Translations under genes and position numbers: made by a program | Source of the DNA: Bacteroidia bacterium | Lineage (GTDB): Bacteria > Bacteroidota > Bacteroidia > B-17B0 > Aurantibacillaceae | Reading direction: 5' to 3' | NCBI GenBank assembly: GCA_016787785.1 | Contig: JAEUTO010000005.1 | Coordinates: 248,001-312,000 of the forward strand | DNA length: 64,000 bases | Shown: piece after piece, positions 10,010-19,665 of the stretch | Numbering within the stretch: the first letter of the stretch is position 1 | How the letters are laid out: each line of letters opens with the position of its first letter | The notes under the pieces: generated by a model | Databases searched by the model: none | What the model was told of the DNA's origin: nothing | The model's input: only the letters and a program-made list of their open reading frames with translations

Positions 10010-10813
10010 ATGAACTTTTTTCAAAAAATTAAATATAATTTCCAGCAGCAAGGTGTACTTACACAGATAATTATAATAAATGTTGCCATTTTTTTAACAC
10101 TAAATTTAGTTGGTAACCTTTCTCATTTAAATTTAACACCTTACGTGGCAATGACCATTGGCGTTGATTTTATCTATAAATTCTGGACCATTTTTACCTA
10201 CATGTTTGCCCACGAAAACCTTGGCCATATTTTTTGGAACATGGTATTATTTTATTTTACAGCTCAAATATTCTTTACTATTCTTGGTCAGAAAAAGATG
10301 CTGTATGTATATGTAATGAGTGGTTTGTGCGGTGGCGGCCTGGTTTTAATATTGGGTCTGATATTCCCGGAGTCGTTTGGCAACTCTTTACTATTAGGGG
10401 CATCAGCCGCTGTGCTTGGTGTTGGCGCTGTAATGGCCGTTTACTCGCCCAATTATAAGGTATATCTATTTGGTGTAGTTGAGCTACCGTATAAATATTT
10501 TTTCCTGATAACCTTTGGAGTAAGCACTATTATTGACCTTTCGGTAAATACAGGGGGTAAAATATCCCATATTGGTGGCGCTTTATTTGGCGTTTTATAT
10601 GGATATAATCTAAGAAAAGGGGTTGATCTTTTTAACTTAGACATCTTTTCGAGGAAAAAGCAGAAATTAAAAATTGTAAGCAAAAGCCAACCAAGATCTT
10701 ATAACTCCGAACAGGTTATGAATGAATTACTTGATAAAATTTCGAAAAGTGGCTATGACAGCCTGACAAAAAAAGAAAAAGACGAGCTTTTTAAATTGTC
10801 ACAAAAAAAATGA
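10010..10813 (+). CDS. Second rhomboid family intramembrane serine protease
   Basis: A second rhomboid of 267 residues follows the first. I chose the ATG at 10010; an in-frame TTG at 10004 overlaps the upstream stop and would add two residues. HENLGHIFWNM near residue 68, GASAAVLG near 130 and HIGG near 187 supply the catalytic Asn region, Ser and His. The usual GxSG is GASA here, but the Ser is retained. After the last membrane segment comes a basic linker and a soluble C-terminal tail of about 60 residues ending in LTKKEKDELFKLSQKK. A pair of linked rhomboids after mutL suggests one transcription unit. Confidence 0.92.
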   Translation: MNFFQKIKYNFQQQGVLTQIIIINVAIFLTLNLVGNLSHLNLTPYVAMTIGVDFIYKFWTIFTYMFAHENLGHIFWNMVLFYFTAQIFFTILGQKKMLYVYVMSGLCGGGLVLILGLIFPESFGNSLLLGASAAVLGVGAVMAVYSPNYKVYLFGVVELPYKYFFLITFGVSTIIDLSVNTGGKISHIGGALFGVLYGYNLRKGVDLFNLDIFSRKKQKLKIVSKSQPRSYNSEQVMNELLDKISKSGYDSLTKKEKDELFKLSQKK

Positions 10814-10850
10814 GGTTTATATAATATTTTATTATATTAGTCCTCCCAAA

Positions 10851-12503
10851 ATGAACCAAAGATTCTCTGTCATACTAATTATTTTGTGTTTAAGCCTTGG
10901 TCTTTTTTCGCAAACAAAAAGCGGAAGCAAGAAACAAGACATTTACGATGCCGATGAGCATTTTAAACATAAGAACTATTTAATGGCTATTCCTATTTAC
11001 AAAGCCGAATTAAAAAAAGACAAGAACAATAAAAAAATTAAATACAATCTTGGTATCTGTTACCTTAATACAAAGATCAACCGCGAAGAATCTATTAAAT
11101 ATTTTGAAGATTACTCAAAAGAAGATAAAGGTGAGGAAGAAGTTTGGATCAATCTTGGAAGAGCTTATTTATTGAATAACCGCATTGAAGATGCTAAAAC
11201 TGCATTCGAAAAATTTAAAAGCTTAAAACCAAAAGAAGCAAAAAAAGTTCAACGTTATCTCGAAAATTGCGATAATGCCGAAAAGTTCATCGATGCACCC
11301 TCAAACGTAACTTTTCAAAACTTGGGAAAAGAGATCAATAGTGATGAGCCGGATTATTATCCATTTGTTAGCGCAGATGAAACTGTTCTTGCTTTTACAT
11401 CAAGAAGAAAAGAGAACGTTGGTGGAAAAAAAGTGGAAATGGATGGATATCACAGTAGCGATGTTTATTATAGCAAGATCGAAAACAATAACTGGACAAA
11501 AGCGGCTAACGCGGGAAAAACAATTAATACAGGTTTAGATGAGCAGGTAGTTGGTTTACGTCCGGATGGTTTAGAACTTTATGTTTATCTTGATCACATC
11601 GATAAATTTGGTGACCTGTATGTTTCAGCAAGAAAAGATGTTCTAACTGAATTTCCAAAACCAAAATTGTGCGATCCATTAATTAACGCTAAAGTTGAAA
11701 CAAGCGGATGCTTGAATGAGGATGGAAGCATAATGGTTTTTGCAAGAAGGGATAAAATTACTTCAAACAGCGATCTGTATGTTTGTAAAAAATTACCAAA
11801 CGGTAAATGGGGTATGGCCCAAAAATTACCACCTGTTATTAATACAGAGTACAACGAAGATTTCCCTTACCTGTCTAACGATTGTGCAACCCTTTATTTT
11901 GCGAGTGAAGGACATAATAGTATGGGTGGATACGATCTGTTTAAAACAGAATGGAATGTAATGGAAAATACTTTTAGCGAACCTCAAAATTTAGGTTACC
12001 CAATTAACTCTACCGATGATGACAGAAATATTTGTGTAACACCTGATGACAGGGTTGCTTACATTAGCGCTTTTCGTCCGGGTGGCTTTGGCGATCTTGA
12101 TCTTTACAGGATAAAATTTAACGAGAACGATCAGATCAGTAAGATCTTTGTTGGGCAAATTTATTTGGGTGATACAACTGCAAAAAGTAAACCAAAAAAT
12201 TACACCGTTTCGATGATCGTAACTAACGCACAAAATAAAATTGAATATAACTTTACACCACATTCCAAAACAGGACGATTTGTAATGAGCCTGCCCGCAG
12301 GATTCTACAAGCTTTCAATTGTATCTGCCGGTTACATAGATTACAAAGAAGAAATTACTATTTCCGACTTTGGTAAAGTAGATATTGAAAAGAACAGAAA
12401 TTTTATATTAAAACCGAAACCGGGTTATGTTGCACCCACCAACATCGAGAAGGTGGAAAATAATAAAAAGCCCAAGCCTAAGCCTAAGGCAGGTGTAAAA
12501 TAA
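10851..12503 (+). CDS. TPR and PD40 beta-propeller surface protein
   Basis: The protein has 550 residues with an N-terminal signal peptide ending near LGLFSQ. Residues of about 30-150 contain TPR repeats (DADEHFKHKNYLMAIPIYKA and following). Residues of about 165-430 are WD40-like PD40 repeats, seen as recurring YPFVSADETVLAF, CLNEDGSIMVFA and FPYLSNDCATLYFASEG blocks. A carboxypeptidase-regulatory-like beta domain follows, and the tail is Lys/Pro-rich. The order TPR-PD40-regulatory domain matches PorE-type periplasmic proteins of type IX secretion, but the C-terminal OmpA peptidoglycan-binding domain of that family is absent. I therefore do not name it PorE. It converges on hisIE with 2 bp between the genes. 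Confidence 0.8.
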   Translation: MNQRFSVILIILCLSLGLFSQTKSGSKKQDIYDADEHFKHKNYLMAIPIYKAELKKDKNNKKIKYNLGICYLNTKINREESIKYFEDYSKEDKGEEEVWINLGRAYLLNNRIEDAKTAFEKFKSLKPKEAKKVQRYLENCDNAEKFIDAPSNVTFQNLGKEINSDEPDYYPFVSADETVLAFTSRRKENVGGKKVEMDGYHSSDVYYSKIENNNWTKAANAGKTINTGLDEQVVGLRPDGLELYVYLDHIDKFGDLYVSARKDVLTEFPKPKLCDPLINAKVETSGCLNEDGSIMVFARRDKITSNSDLYVCKKLPNGKWGMAQKLPPVINTEYNEDFPYLSNDCATLYFASEGHNSMGGYDLFKTEWNVMENTFSEPQNLGYPINSTDDDRNICVTPDDRVAYISAFRPGGFGDLDLYRIKFNENDQISKIFVGQIYLGDTTAKSKPKNYTVSMIVTNAQNKIEYNFTPHSKTGRFVMSLPAGFYKLSIVSAGYIDYKEEITISDFGKVDIEKNRNFILKPKPGYVAPTNIEKVENNKKPKPKPKAGVK

Positions 12504-12505
12504 TT

Positions 12506-13102
12506 TTACTTGCTATTTCTTCCTTCAAGAACTGCAGTAATATCTTTTAAATAAACATCTTTAGCCCTTAGCAAAATTAGGTAGTGAAAGAGCAGATCTG
12601 CTGCTTCGTTCAAAAAAAGCGCTTTATTATCGTCTTTAGATTCTATTACCAACTCAATGGCTTCCTCACCAACTTTTTGCGCTATTTTATTTATTCCCTT
12701 TTTAAAGAGCGATGAGGTATAAGAATCACTTTGCGGATCTTCTTTTCTTTTACTTATTATATTTTCTAACTCACTTAAAAAATTACCTGACTTATTTTTC
12801 TCATTAAAGCAGGTATCAGTTCCGGTATGACAAACGGGTCCTTGAGGAGTGGCTTTGATTAAAAGCGTGTCTTCGTCGCAATCCAATAAAATAGAGTTCA
12901 CATTTAAAAAATTTCCACTCTCTTCTCCTTTTGTCCACAAACGTTTTTTTGAACGCGAAAAAAAAGTAACACGTTTTTCTTTTTGTGTTTTCTCAAACGC
13001 TTCCTGGTTCATATAACCTAACATTAAAATTACATTGCTGTTATTATCTTGTATTATTGCTGGAATTAATCCATCAGCAGCTTTACTAAAATTTGGTTTC
13101 AT
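12506..13102 (-). CDS. hisIE: Bifunctional phosphoribosyl-AMP cyclohydrolase / phosphoribosyl-ATP pyrophosphatase
   Basis: HisIE carries out steps 2 and 3 of histidine synthesis, hydrolysing PR-ATP to PR-AMP and opening its purine ring. Of 198 residues, about 1-105 form the HisI domain with [26 protein letters not shown] and [12 protein letters not shown], whose Asp and Cys residues bind metal. Residues of about 110-198 form the HisE helical domain with [13 protein letters not shown] and [14 protein letters not shown]. It is the last gene of the operon and overlaps hisF by 4 bp. Confidence 0.96.
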   Translation of the reverse strand: MKPNFSKAADGLIPAIIQDNNSNVILMLGYMNQEAFEKTQKEKRVTFFSRSKKRLWTKGEESGNFLNVNSILLDCDEDTLLIKATPQGPVCHTGTDTCFNEKNKSGNFLSELENIISKRKEDPQSDSYTSSLFKKGINKIAQKVGEEAIELVIESKDDNKALFLNEAADLLFHYLILLRAKDVYLKDITAVLEGRNSK

Positions 13103-13854
13103 ATTCTTATTTCTAAATTATTATTTTTTAAATATTTTTTTAACTCTAATACTTCTATCTCTTTATAATGGAAGATGCTGGCCGCTAATGCCGCATCTGC
13201 TTTGCCACTTATAAATATTTCCTTAAAATGTTGCATTGTTCCGGCACCGCCGCTTGCGATAACTGGAATATTTACTGCTTCTGAAATTTGCTTGGTAATA
13301 TTAACCGCAAAGCCTTTTTTGGTGCCGTCGTTATTCATCGACGTTAAGAGAATTTCACCTGCACCGAGTTCAGTTATTTTTTTTGCCCAGTCTACTGCCT
13401 TTATACCTGTATTTATTTGGCCACCATTTATATATACCCACCAATCGTTGTTCTCAAATTTTGTATCAATTGCTACAACTATACATTGACTACCAAATTG
13501 CCCGGCCATTTTTTTTAGTAATCCGGGATCTTTTACCGCTGCAGAATTTATAGAAACTTTATCGGCACCGGAATTTAAAAGAACTGAAACATCTTCAACG
13601 GAAGAAATGCCTCCACCAACAGTGAACGGAATATTTACCTGTCTCGAAATGCGGCTAACAAGGTCAACTAAGATCTTTCGTTTCTCGTTGCTGGCAGTAA
13701 TATCTAAAAAAACCAATTCATCAATGCCCTGTTGTGCATAGGCAATAGCCAGCTCAACCGGATCGCCGGCATCAATAATATTTTCAAAGTTCACACCTTT
13801 AACCGTGCGCCCATCTTTAATGTCTAAACAACTTATAATTCGTTTTGAAAGCAT
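13099..13854 (-). CDS. hisF: Imidazole glycerol phosphate synthase, cyclase subunit
   Basis: HisF forms the heterodimer with HisH that makes IGP and AICAR from PRFAR and glutamine-derived ammonia. The 251 residues make a beta/alpha barrel. It has [18 protein letters not shown] at the start (catalytic Asp near 11), VAIDTKF near 130 with the second Asp, and the phosphate-binding VGGGIS and ASGGAG loops. It overlaps hisA by one base and hisIE by four, so the genes are translationally coupled. Confidence 0.97.
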   Translation of the reverse strand: MLSKRIISCLDIKDGRTVKGVNFENIIDAGDPVELAIAYAQQGIDELVFLDITASNEKRKILVDLVSRISRQVNIPFTVGGGISSVEDVSVLLNSGADKVSINSAAVKDPGLLKKMAGQFGSQCIVVAIDTKFENNDWWVYINGGQINTGIKAVDWAKKITELGAGEILLTSMNNDGTKKGFAVNITKQISEAVNIPVIASGGAGTMQHFKEIFISGKADAALAASIFHYKEIEVLELKKYLKNNNLEIRI

Positions 13855-14570
13855 TACAATAATTTTTTTAATTCGTTAAGAGTAATTGATCCCTCATAAA
13901 TTGCTTTGCCAATAATTATTCCAGAGCATCCAATTTCTTTGAGTAAAAGCACATCTTCTCTGTTAGAAACTCCGCCGCTGCCAATTAAATTTAGTTCTGG
14001 GAATTTATTTTTTATTTTTTTATACAGTTCTATCGAAGGGCCCTCCATTAAACCATCTTTTGAAACATCTGTGCAAAAAATGCTTGTCACTCCTTTGTCT
14101 ATATTATCCCTAATAAAATCAAAAAGTAAAATATCTGTGGTTTGCAGCCAGCCATTTATTGCAATTTTTTCGTGCTTTACATCCGCACCCAGAAGTATTT
14201 TAGCGGCGCCGTATTTTTGTAACCATGAACTAAATAGCTCTTTATTTTTTACAGCTATGCTGCCTATGCTTGCAATGTCAGCTCCACAAGAAAACACCTG
14301 TTCAATGGCTTCGTCTGTACTTATTCCTCCACTATAATCTATCTTCAAGTTTGTTTTAGAAGAAATTTTTTCAAGTATATCGATATTCACTAACTTTCCC
14401 TGCCTTGCACCGTCCAGGTCAACAAGGTGTAAGCGCTTTATGCCGATAGATTCGAACTGCAACGCAACTTCTAAAGGACTTTCGTTGTATATTGTTTTTT
14501 GAGAATAATCACCTTGTGTTAAGCGAATGCACTTTCCATCAATAATATCTATTGCCGGTATAATTTCCAT
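13854..14570 (-). CDS. hisA: ProFAR isomerase HisA
   Basis: HisA isomerises ProFAR to PRFAR. The 238-residue barrel has [19 protein letters not shown] at the N-terminus with the catalytic Asp, and [13 protein letters not shown] near 167 with the second catalytic Asp. Phosphate-binding glycine loops are DYSGGIS near 78 and IGSGGVS near 195. It lies 2 bp downstream of hisH and overlaps hisF by one base. The length is normal for the family. Confidence 0.96.
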   Translation of the reverse strand: MEIIPAIDIIDGKCIRLTQGDYSQKTIYNESPLEVALQFESIGIKRLHLVDLDGARQGKLVNIDILEKISSKTNLKIDYSGGISTDEAIEQVFSCGADIASIGSIAVKNKELFSSWLQKYGAAKILLGADVKHEKIAINGWLQTTDILLFDFIRDNIDKGVTSIFCTDVSKDGLMEGPSIELYKKIKNKFPELNLIGSGGVSNREDVLLLKEIGCSGIIIGKAIYEGSITLNELKKLL

Positions 14571-14572
14571 AT

Positions 14573-15157
14573 TTATAATTTTATAAAGTTCTCTAATATT
14601 TTTTGCCCTGCAGCACCCGATCTTTCGGGGTGAAACTGAACGCCATAAAAATTATTTTTATTTAAAGCAGAACTAAAGCTAATACCATAATTTGTTTGTG
14701 CAATAGTGTATGCGCTTAGCTCTACATAATAGCTATGTACCAGGTATTGATATTCGTTTTCAATAATACCGCTAAATAAATTTGTTTTAAGATCTGTGAT
14801 CGTATTCCAACCAACCTGCGGTACTTTTAGTTCGCTCAAAGGAAATAGTTTTACATTCTGATCAAAGATCCCAAGACAATTGGTTTTTCCTTCTTCAGAA
14901 TAATTGCACATCAACTGCATGCCCAAACAAATTCCAAGTATGGGCTGAGTAAGTGAATGAATTACTTCATCTAATTTATTTTGTCGCAAATAGTTCATAG
15001 CGCTGCCAGCTTCGCCAACTCCCGGAAAAATGATTTTATCTGCAGATTTTATTTCTTCTGCATTTTCACTTATCAAAGCGTTAATGCCAATTCGTTCCAA
15101 AGCAAAAGACACAGAGCTCACATTACCTGCATTGTATTTAATAATTACTGTTTTCAT
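14573..15157 (-). CDS. hisH: Imidazole glycerol phosphate synthase, glutaminase subunit
   Basis: HisH is a class I glutamine amidotransferase that feeds ammonia to HisF. The 194 residues contain the nucleophile in GICLGMQLM near residue 77, the oxyanion-strand PGVGEAG near 45, and the His/Glu pair in YGVQFHPERSG near 175. It abuts hisB without a gap. The length is normal and all three triad residues are present. Confidence 0.96.
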   Translation of the reverse strand: MKTVIIKYNAGNVSSVSFALERIGINALISENAEEIKSADKIIFPGVGEAGSAMNYLRQNKLDEVIHSLTQPILGICLGMQLMCNYSEEGKTNCLGIFDQNVKLFPLSELKVPQVGWNTITDLKTNLFSGIIENEYQYLVHSYYVELSAYTIAQTNYGISFSSALNKNNFYGVQFHPERSGAAGQKILENFIKL

Positions 15158-16261
15158 CTATAGTATTCCTTTTGTGGACGGTAAGCTCATATTATTTTTA
15201 TCGCGTTTAACCGCTATTTTTATTGCTTTTGCAAATGCTTTAAAAATTGCTTCAATTTTGTGGTGTTCATTTTGCCCTTCCGCCTTTATATTTAAATTGC
15301 ATTTTGCGGTGTCGCTAAAAGATTTAAAAAAGTGGAAGAACATTTCTGTAGGCATTTCGCCAATTTTTTCACGTTTAAATTCCGTTTCCCAAACTAACCA
15401 ATTCCTTCCACCAAAATCTAAAGCAACCTGCGCAAGACAATCATCCATAGGCAGGCAAAAACCATAACGTTCCATCCCGATCTTATCTCCAAGGGCTTTT
15501 AAAAAAGCTTCGCCTAAACTTAAACCAACATCTTCGATCGTGTGGTGCTCATCAATATGAAGATCGCCTTTTGCGTTAATGGTCAGATCAATATTTCCGT
15601 GTTTGGCAATTTGTTCCAGCATATGATCAAAAAAGGCAATGCCGGTAGAAATAGAAGAGTTTCCTTTTCCATCCAGATTTAATTCGATTTTAATATCTGT
15701 TTCTTTTGTTTTTCGTGAGAATGTAACTTTTCTTTCGGGTAATTTTAAAAGATCATATATTTCTTTCCAATTGTTTACTTGAAATACTGTTACGTCTTCA
15801 GGAAGTTTAAAATCATTATTTTTTATAAAGACCGCTTTTGCACCTAAATTTTTTGCCAATTGCACATCGGTTGGTCTGTCACCGATCACAAACGAATTAA
15901 CAAGTTCATAGTTGTCTCCTAAATATTTTTTAAGCAATCCTGTATTTGGTTTGCGTGTTGACGCATTATCTTTTTCGAAAGTTCTGTCGATACATATTTC
16001 GGAGAACACAATACCTTCTTCTTTAAGTGTATTAATGACGAAATTATGAACCGGCCAGAACGTATCTTCCGAAAAGGAATCGGTTCCCAGGCCATCCTGG
16101 TTGGTTACCATAACTAATTCGAAATCTAGTTCCTGCGCAATTTTACCTAACCAGGTAAACACACCGGGTAAAAAAGCTAATTTTTCAAAGCTATCAATTT
16201 GAAAATCTTTGGGCTCTTTTATAAGCGTACCATCGCGATCGATAAATAGTATTTTTTTCAT
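15158..16261 (-). CDS. hisB: Bifunctional histidinol-phosphatase / imidazoleglycerol-phosphate dehydratase
   Basis: HisB performs two steps of the pathway. The N-terminal 165 or so residues are a HAD phosphatase with [12 protein letters not shown] (nucleophile Asp) and [17 protein letters not shown]. Residues of about 175-367 are the dehydratase domain with the metal-binding [13 protein letters not shown] and [16 protein letters not shown] motifs and a second [16 protein letters not shown] His pair. The bifunctional form is the one known from enterobacteria and Bacteroidota. It overlaps hisC by 4 bp. Confidence 0.96.
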   Translation of the reverse strand: MKKILFIDRDGTLIKEPKDFQIDSFEKLAFLPGVFTWLGKIAQELDFELVMVTNQDGLGTDSFSEDTFWPVHNFVINTLKEEGIVFSEICIDRTFEKDNASTRKPNTGLLKKYLGDNYELVNSFVIGDRPTDVQLAKNLGAKAVFIKNNDFKLPEDVTVFQVNNWKEIYDLLKLPERKVTFSRKTKETDIKIELNLDGKGNSSISTGIAFFDHMLEQIAKHGNIDLTINAKGDLHIDEHHTIEDVGLSLGEAFLKALGDKIGMERYGFCLPMDDCLAQVALDFGGRNWLVWETEFKREKIGEMPTEMFFHFFKSFSDTAKCNLNIKAEGQNEHHKIEAIFKAFAKAIKIAVKRDKNNMSLPSTKGIL

Positions 16262-17331
16262 GTCTTGTATTCTTTTAAAATGTTCAATAAAATTTCATTT
16301 TCTTTTTTTGTGCCAATAGTAATTCTTAAGCAGTCGTCGCATAAAATAATGGTATTTCTTTTGCGTACAATGATCTTATTTTTGATTAAATACGCGTATA
16401 CATTATTAGCGTTAGTTGTTTTCACTAATAAAAAATTAGCTTCGGAAGGATAGACCTTTAAAACGAATTTTAATTTTGAAAGTGCTTCGCTCAATCTCTT
16501 TCTTTCTGAAATAATTTCAATTACAGAGCTACTTACCTGAACGGAGTTATTTAAAATGTCTATTACAAGTTTTTGCGAAACTGCATTAATGTTGTATGGT
16601 GGTTTTATTTTATTAAATATTTCAATGATCTCTTCCGAGGCAAACGCCATACCTAATCTCAGTCCTGCTAAACCCCATGCTTTTGAAAAGGTTTGAAGAA
16701 TGACCATATTTGGGTAATTTGCCAGTTCCGGAATTAAACTTCGGTAACCTGCAAAATCAATGTATGCCTCGTCAATAACAACAATTCCATTAAAATTATC
16801 TAATATCTGTTTGATCGCTAGCCATTTTACGCCATTGCCGGTTGGATTATTTGGACAGCAAATAAAGATCAATTTGGTGTTTTGTGTAATCGATTTTAAA
16901 ATTGCATCAGTATCCAATTGAAATGTTTCAGCTATCAAAGACACTTTAATTACTTCTACATTATTAATGTTTGCCGATACTTCGTACATGCCATATGTTG
17001 GTGGGCAAATGAGTGTATTATCTTTTCCCGGTTCGCAAAAGGCTCTGTATAGAATATCAATTGCCTCATCGCTGCCATTGCCTAAAAAAATATTTTTTGC
17101 AGGAATAAATTTTATCTTCGAAATTTCTTCCTTCAGAGAAAATTGCATAGGATCAGGGTAACGATTGAGGGCGGTGCCTATGATTTCTTTTTGAGAAACA
17201 TTTGGACAAAACGAATTTTCATTCGCGTCTAAAAATATACCTTCTGTTCCCTTATATTCTGAACGTGCAGAAGAATAGGGGACCAGCTTTTTTATATTTT
17301 CTCTTACTAAATTATTTAAGTCGAATTTCAT
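16258..17331 (-). CDS. hisC: Histidinol-phosphate aminotransferase
   Basis: HisC is a PLP-dependent aminotransferase that converts imidazole-acetol phosphate to histidinol phosphate. The 357-residue class I/II fold shows [14 protein letters not shown] (cofactor phosphate loop), [18 protein letters not shown], and the PLP lysine in [16 protein letters not shown] near residue 215. It lies 3 bp downstream of hisD and overlaps hisB by 4 bp. All key residues are present. Confidence 0.96.
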   Translation of the reverse strand: MKFDLNNLVRENIKKLVPYSSARSEYKGTEGIFLDANENSFCPNVSQKEIIGTALNRYPDPMQFSLKEEISKIKFIPAKNIFLGNGSDEAIDILYRAFCEPGKDNTLICPPTYGMYEVSANINNVEVIKVSLIAETFQLDTDAILKSITQNTKLIFICCPNNPTGNGVKWLAIKQILDNFNGIVVIDEAYIDFAGYRSLIPELANYPNMVILQTFSKAWGLAGLRLGMAFASEEIIEIFNKIKPPYNINAVSQKLVIDILNNSVQVSSSVIEIISERKRLSEALSKLKFVLKVYPSEANFLLVKTTNANNVYAYLIKNKIIVRKRNTIILCDDCLRITIGTKKENEILLNILKEYKT

Positions 17332-17334
17332 TTT

Positions 17335-18612
17335 TTATTTTTTTAATCTTAATGTAACTGCATTTTTGTGAGCTTGTAGCCCCTCTGCATCTGCCATTAC
17401 CTCAATCGCAGGGCCAATATTGTAAATACCTTCTTTTGTTATTTTTTGATAGGTGATCTTTTTCACAAAGCTATCCAAAGAAACGCCACTATATGATCTG
17501 GCATAGCCATTAGTGGGCAGCGTATGGTTTGTACCGGAAGCATAATCACCGGCGCTTTCGCAAGAATAATTTCCAAGGAAGACGGAACCGGCATTAACTA
17601 TTTTTTCTGCAACTATTTCGTCGTTTTTACAAACAATTATTAAATGCTCCGGAGCGTATTCATTAACGAGTTCAATTCCTTCCGAAATATTTTTTACCAA
17701 AATTATTTTGCTGTTCTCCAAAGCCTTTGCGGCAATTTCTTTTCTTGGCAAAAGCGATAATTGTTTTTTAATTTCAGAAAATATGGATGTTATTACTTTT
17801 TCGTTATCGGCAACTAATATCACCTGAGAATCCTCTCCATGTTCCGCCTGCGATAAAAGGTCGGCTGCCACAAAAGTGGGATCACAACTTTCATCTGCAA
17901 GCACAGCTAACTCAGACGGTCCCGCCGGCATATCTATAGCTGTGCCACTTTTATTTATTAATTGTTTGGCGCATGTTACATATTGGTTACCCGGACCAAA
18001 AATTTTAAATACTTTTGGAATGCTTTCTGTTCCATAAGCCATCGCTGCAATAGCTTGCGCGCCACCAATTTTAAAGACTTTAGTAATACCAATTAGTTTT
18101 GCTGTATATAAAATAGCAGGGTTTAATTTTCCTTCACTATTTGCAGGACTACACATGATAATTTCTTCGCAACCTGCTATTTTTGCAGGAACAGCTAACA
18201 TTAAAATTGTAGAGAATAACGGAGCAGAACCGCCCGGAATGTACAGACCAACTTTTTCTATTCCTACAGAGCGTCTCCAACATTTCACACCCGAAGCCGT
18301 TTCAATAAAGTTGACCTCTTCCTTTTGTGCACTGTGAAACTTCTCGATATTATTTTTTGCTAATTGAATAGCTCCTTTCAATTCAGGACTACACAATTTT
18401 TCTCCTTCGTTAAACTCAGTTTCCGTTACGAAGAAATTACTTAGTGTAGCTTTATCAAATTGTAAGCTATACTTTTTAATAGCCGCATCACCGTTTTGCT
18501 TAACATCTAAAAGGATGCCACCAACAATTTTATCAAGAAATTGAGTGTCAAAAGCGGGACGTTTTAATATTTCAGGCCAATCAGTCTTGGCTGGATATTT
18601 TATTGTTTTCAT
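17335..18612 (-). CDS. hisD: Histidinol dehydrogenase
   Basis: HisD oxidises histidinol to histidine in two NAD-dependent steps and needs zinc. The 425-residue protein has PGGSAPLFSTILMLAVPA, FGPGNQYVTCAKQLI, DMPAGPSELAVLAD, the zinc/catalytic segment LLSQAEHGEDSQVILVA, and SAGDYASGTNHTLPTNGYAR. Its start shares one base with the hisG stop, so translation is coupled. The length is normal. Confidence 0.97.
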   Translation of the reverse strand: MKTIKYPAKTDWPEILKRPAFDTQFLDKIVGGILLDVKQNGDAAIKKYSLQFDKATLSNFFVTETEFNEGEKLCSPELKGAIQLAKNNIEKFHSAQKEEVNFIETASGVKCWRRSVGIEKVGLYIPGGSAPLFSTILMLAVPAKIAGCEEIIMCSPANSEGKLNPAILYTAKLIGITKVFKIGGAQAIAAMAYGTESIPKVFKIFGPGNQYVTCAKQLINKSGTAIDMPAGPSELAVLADESCDPTFVAADLLSQAEHGEDSQVILVADNEKVITSIFSEIKKQLSLLPRKEIAAKALENSKIILVKNISEGIELVNEYAPEHLIIVCKNDEIVAEKIVNAGSVFLGNYSCESAGDYASGTNHTLPTNGYARSYSGVSLDSFVKKITYQKITKEGIYNIGPAIEVMADAEGLQAHKNAVTLRLKK

Positions 18613-19472
18613 TATAGTATCATTTTTTCTATTGGCACCACTAAAATTCCCTGGGCCCCATTTATTTTTAGTTTTTCGATTATCTCCCAGAATTGATCTT
18701 CTTGTACTACCGAGTGAACTGAGCTCCAGTTCTTTTCTGCCAGAGGTAAAATGGTCGGGCTTTTCATGCCGGGAAGTATTTTACAGATCTTTTCAAGAGA
18801 TTTGTTAGGTGCATTCAGTAAAATGTACTTTGTTTTTTTTGCTTTCCGTACGGCATTAATACGAAACAGTAGTTTATTTAAAATTGCTTGCTGTGGTTTT
18901 TTTAATGATTTATTTGCGATCAAAACTGCTTCAGAATTTAGCACAACATCAATTTCTTTTAATCCATTAGTGAAAAGTGTACTACCCGAACTTACGAGAT
19001 CGCAAATTGCGTCTGCCAGGCCTATTCCAGGAGCGATCTCCACAGAGCCACTGATTTCCTGGATCTCGGCTTTAATTTTATTTTTTGATAAGTAGGTAGA
19101 AAGAATATTAGGATAAGAGGTAGCAAAACGTTTTCCGTTGAGGTCTTTTAAAGAAGTATATTTTTGATCCTTTGGAATAGCAATAGACAAACGGCATTTT
19201 CCGAAGCCAAGTTTATCAATCAATTTAACTGACTTGTTTTTCTCTAATTCTACATTCTCACCCACTATCCCAATATCTGCAACGCCATCTTCAACATACT
19301 GAGGAATATCATCATCTCTTAAGAAAAAAACTTCTAAAGGAAAATTGAAGGCCTCTGCTTTTAATTTATTCAAGCCATTATCAAATTCTATTCCGCATTC
19401 TTTTAGGAGCTTAAGCGAGCTTTCGCTTAACCTGCCTGACTTCTGTATTGCTATTTTTAGTTTTGTTTGCAT
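18612..19472 (-). CDS. hisG: ATP phosphoribosyltransferase, long form
   Basis: HisG catalyses the first, feedback-controlled step, joining ATP and PRPP. The 286 residues are the long, hexameric form. The N-terminal catalytic domain has QKSGRLSESSLKLLKECGI, FLRDDDIPQYVEDGVADIGI and the PRPP-binding EISGSVEIAPGIGLADAICD. The extra C-terminal 75 residues (LPGMKSPTILPLAEKNWSSV and on) are the histidine-binding ACT-like domain. It is the first gene of the operon, preceded by 29 bp after the attenuator terminator. Confidence 0.96.
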   Translation of the reverse strand: MQTKLKIAIQKSGRLSESSLKLLKECGIEFDNGLNKLKAEAFNFPLEVFFLRDDDIPQYVEDGVADIGIVGENVELEKNKSVKLIDKLGFGKCRLSIAIPKDQKYTSLKDLNGKRFATSYPNILSTYLSKNKIKAEIQEISGSVEIAPGIGLADAICDLVSSGSTLFTNGLKEIDVVLNSEAVLIANKSLKKPQQAILNKLLFRINAVRKAKKTKYILLNAPNKSLEKICKILPGMKSPTILPLAEKNWSSVHSVVQEDQFWEIIEKLKINGAQGILVVPIEKMIL

Positions 19473-19493
19473 GTTATTTTATTTTTTTGGACA

Positions 19494-19524
19494 TAAAAAA
19501 AGGCCTACCGCATTGGTAAGCCTT
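19494..19524 (-). terminator. Attenuator terminator of the his operon
   Basis: In the RNA direction AAGGCTTACC (19524-19515) pairs with GGTAGGCCTT (19509-19500), with one G-U pair and a short loop. A run of seven T follows. This intrinsic terminator stands between the leader peptide and hisG. The upstream GGTAGGCT at 19580-19573, inside the leader ORF, can pair with GGCTTACC of its 5' arm and so serve as antiterminator. Confidence 0.8.
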
Positions 19525-19552
19525 ATAATATATTATGGAGTAATTTCTTATT

Positions 19553-19624
19553 CTAAAACACAATACTATCATAGCCTACCGGAAGTAAGTTATGATGAAG
19601 ATGTATTTGTGTATTGTTTTTCAC
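19553..19624 (-). CDS. hisL: Histidine operon leader peptide
   Basis: A 23-residue ORF starts with GTG at 19624 and ends with TAG at 19555-19553. Its centre reads Ile-His-Leu-His-His-Asn, with three CAT codons among four at 19603-19592. It stops 28 bp before the attenuator hairpin. The position, the His codons and the mutually exclusive hairpins match classic ribosome-mediated attenuation of his operons. When charged His-tRNA is scarce, a stalled ribosome should favour the antiterminator. I choose GTG because an in-frame TAA lies four codons upstream and there is no ATG between. Confidence 0.75.
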   Translation of the reverse strand: MKNNTQIHLHHNLLPVGYDSIVF

Positions 19625-19629
19625 TGGAG

Positions 19630-19661
19630 CAAATTAAAGTATTATTTATTATATATCCAAA
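19630..19661 (-). promoter_or_regulatory. Possible promoter of the his operon
   Basis: TTTG at 19661-19658 and TAATTTG at 19636-19630 are 21 bp apart. This resembles the Bacteroidota -33/-7 pair, but the -7 box has one spacer base instead of two. Transcription would begin close to the leader GTG. Read-through from cysN is an alternative source of transcription. Confidence 0.35.
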
Positions 19662-19665
19662 TTTT

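Noticed and set aside
15030-15467. Plus-strand ORFs opposite the his, cys and met genes
   Set aside because: They mirror well-conserved minus-strand enzymes and have no ribosome site or family match.
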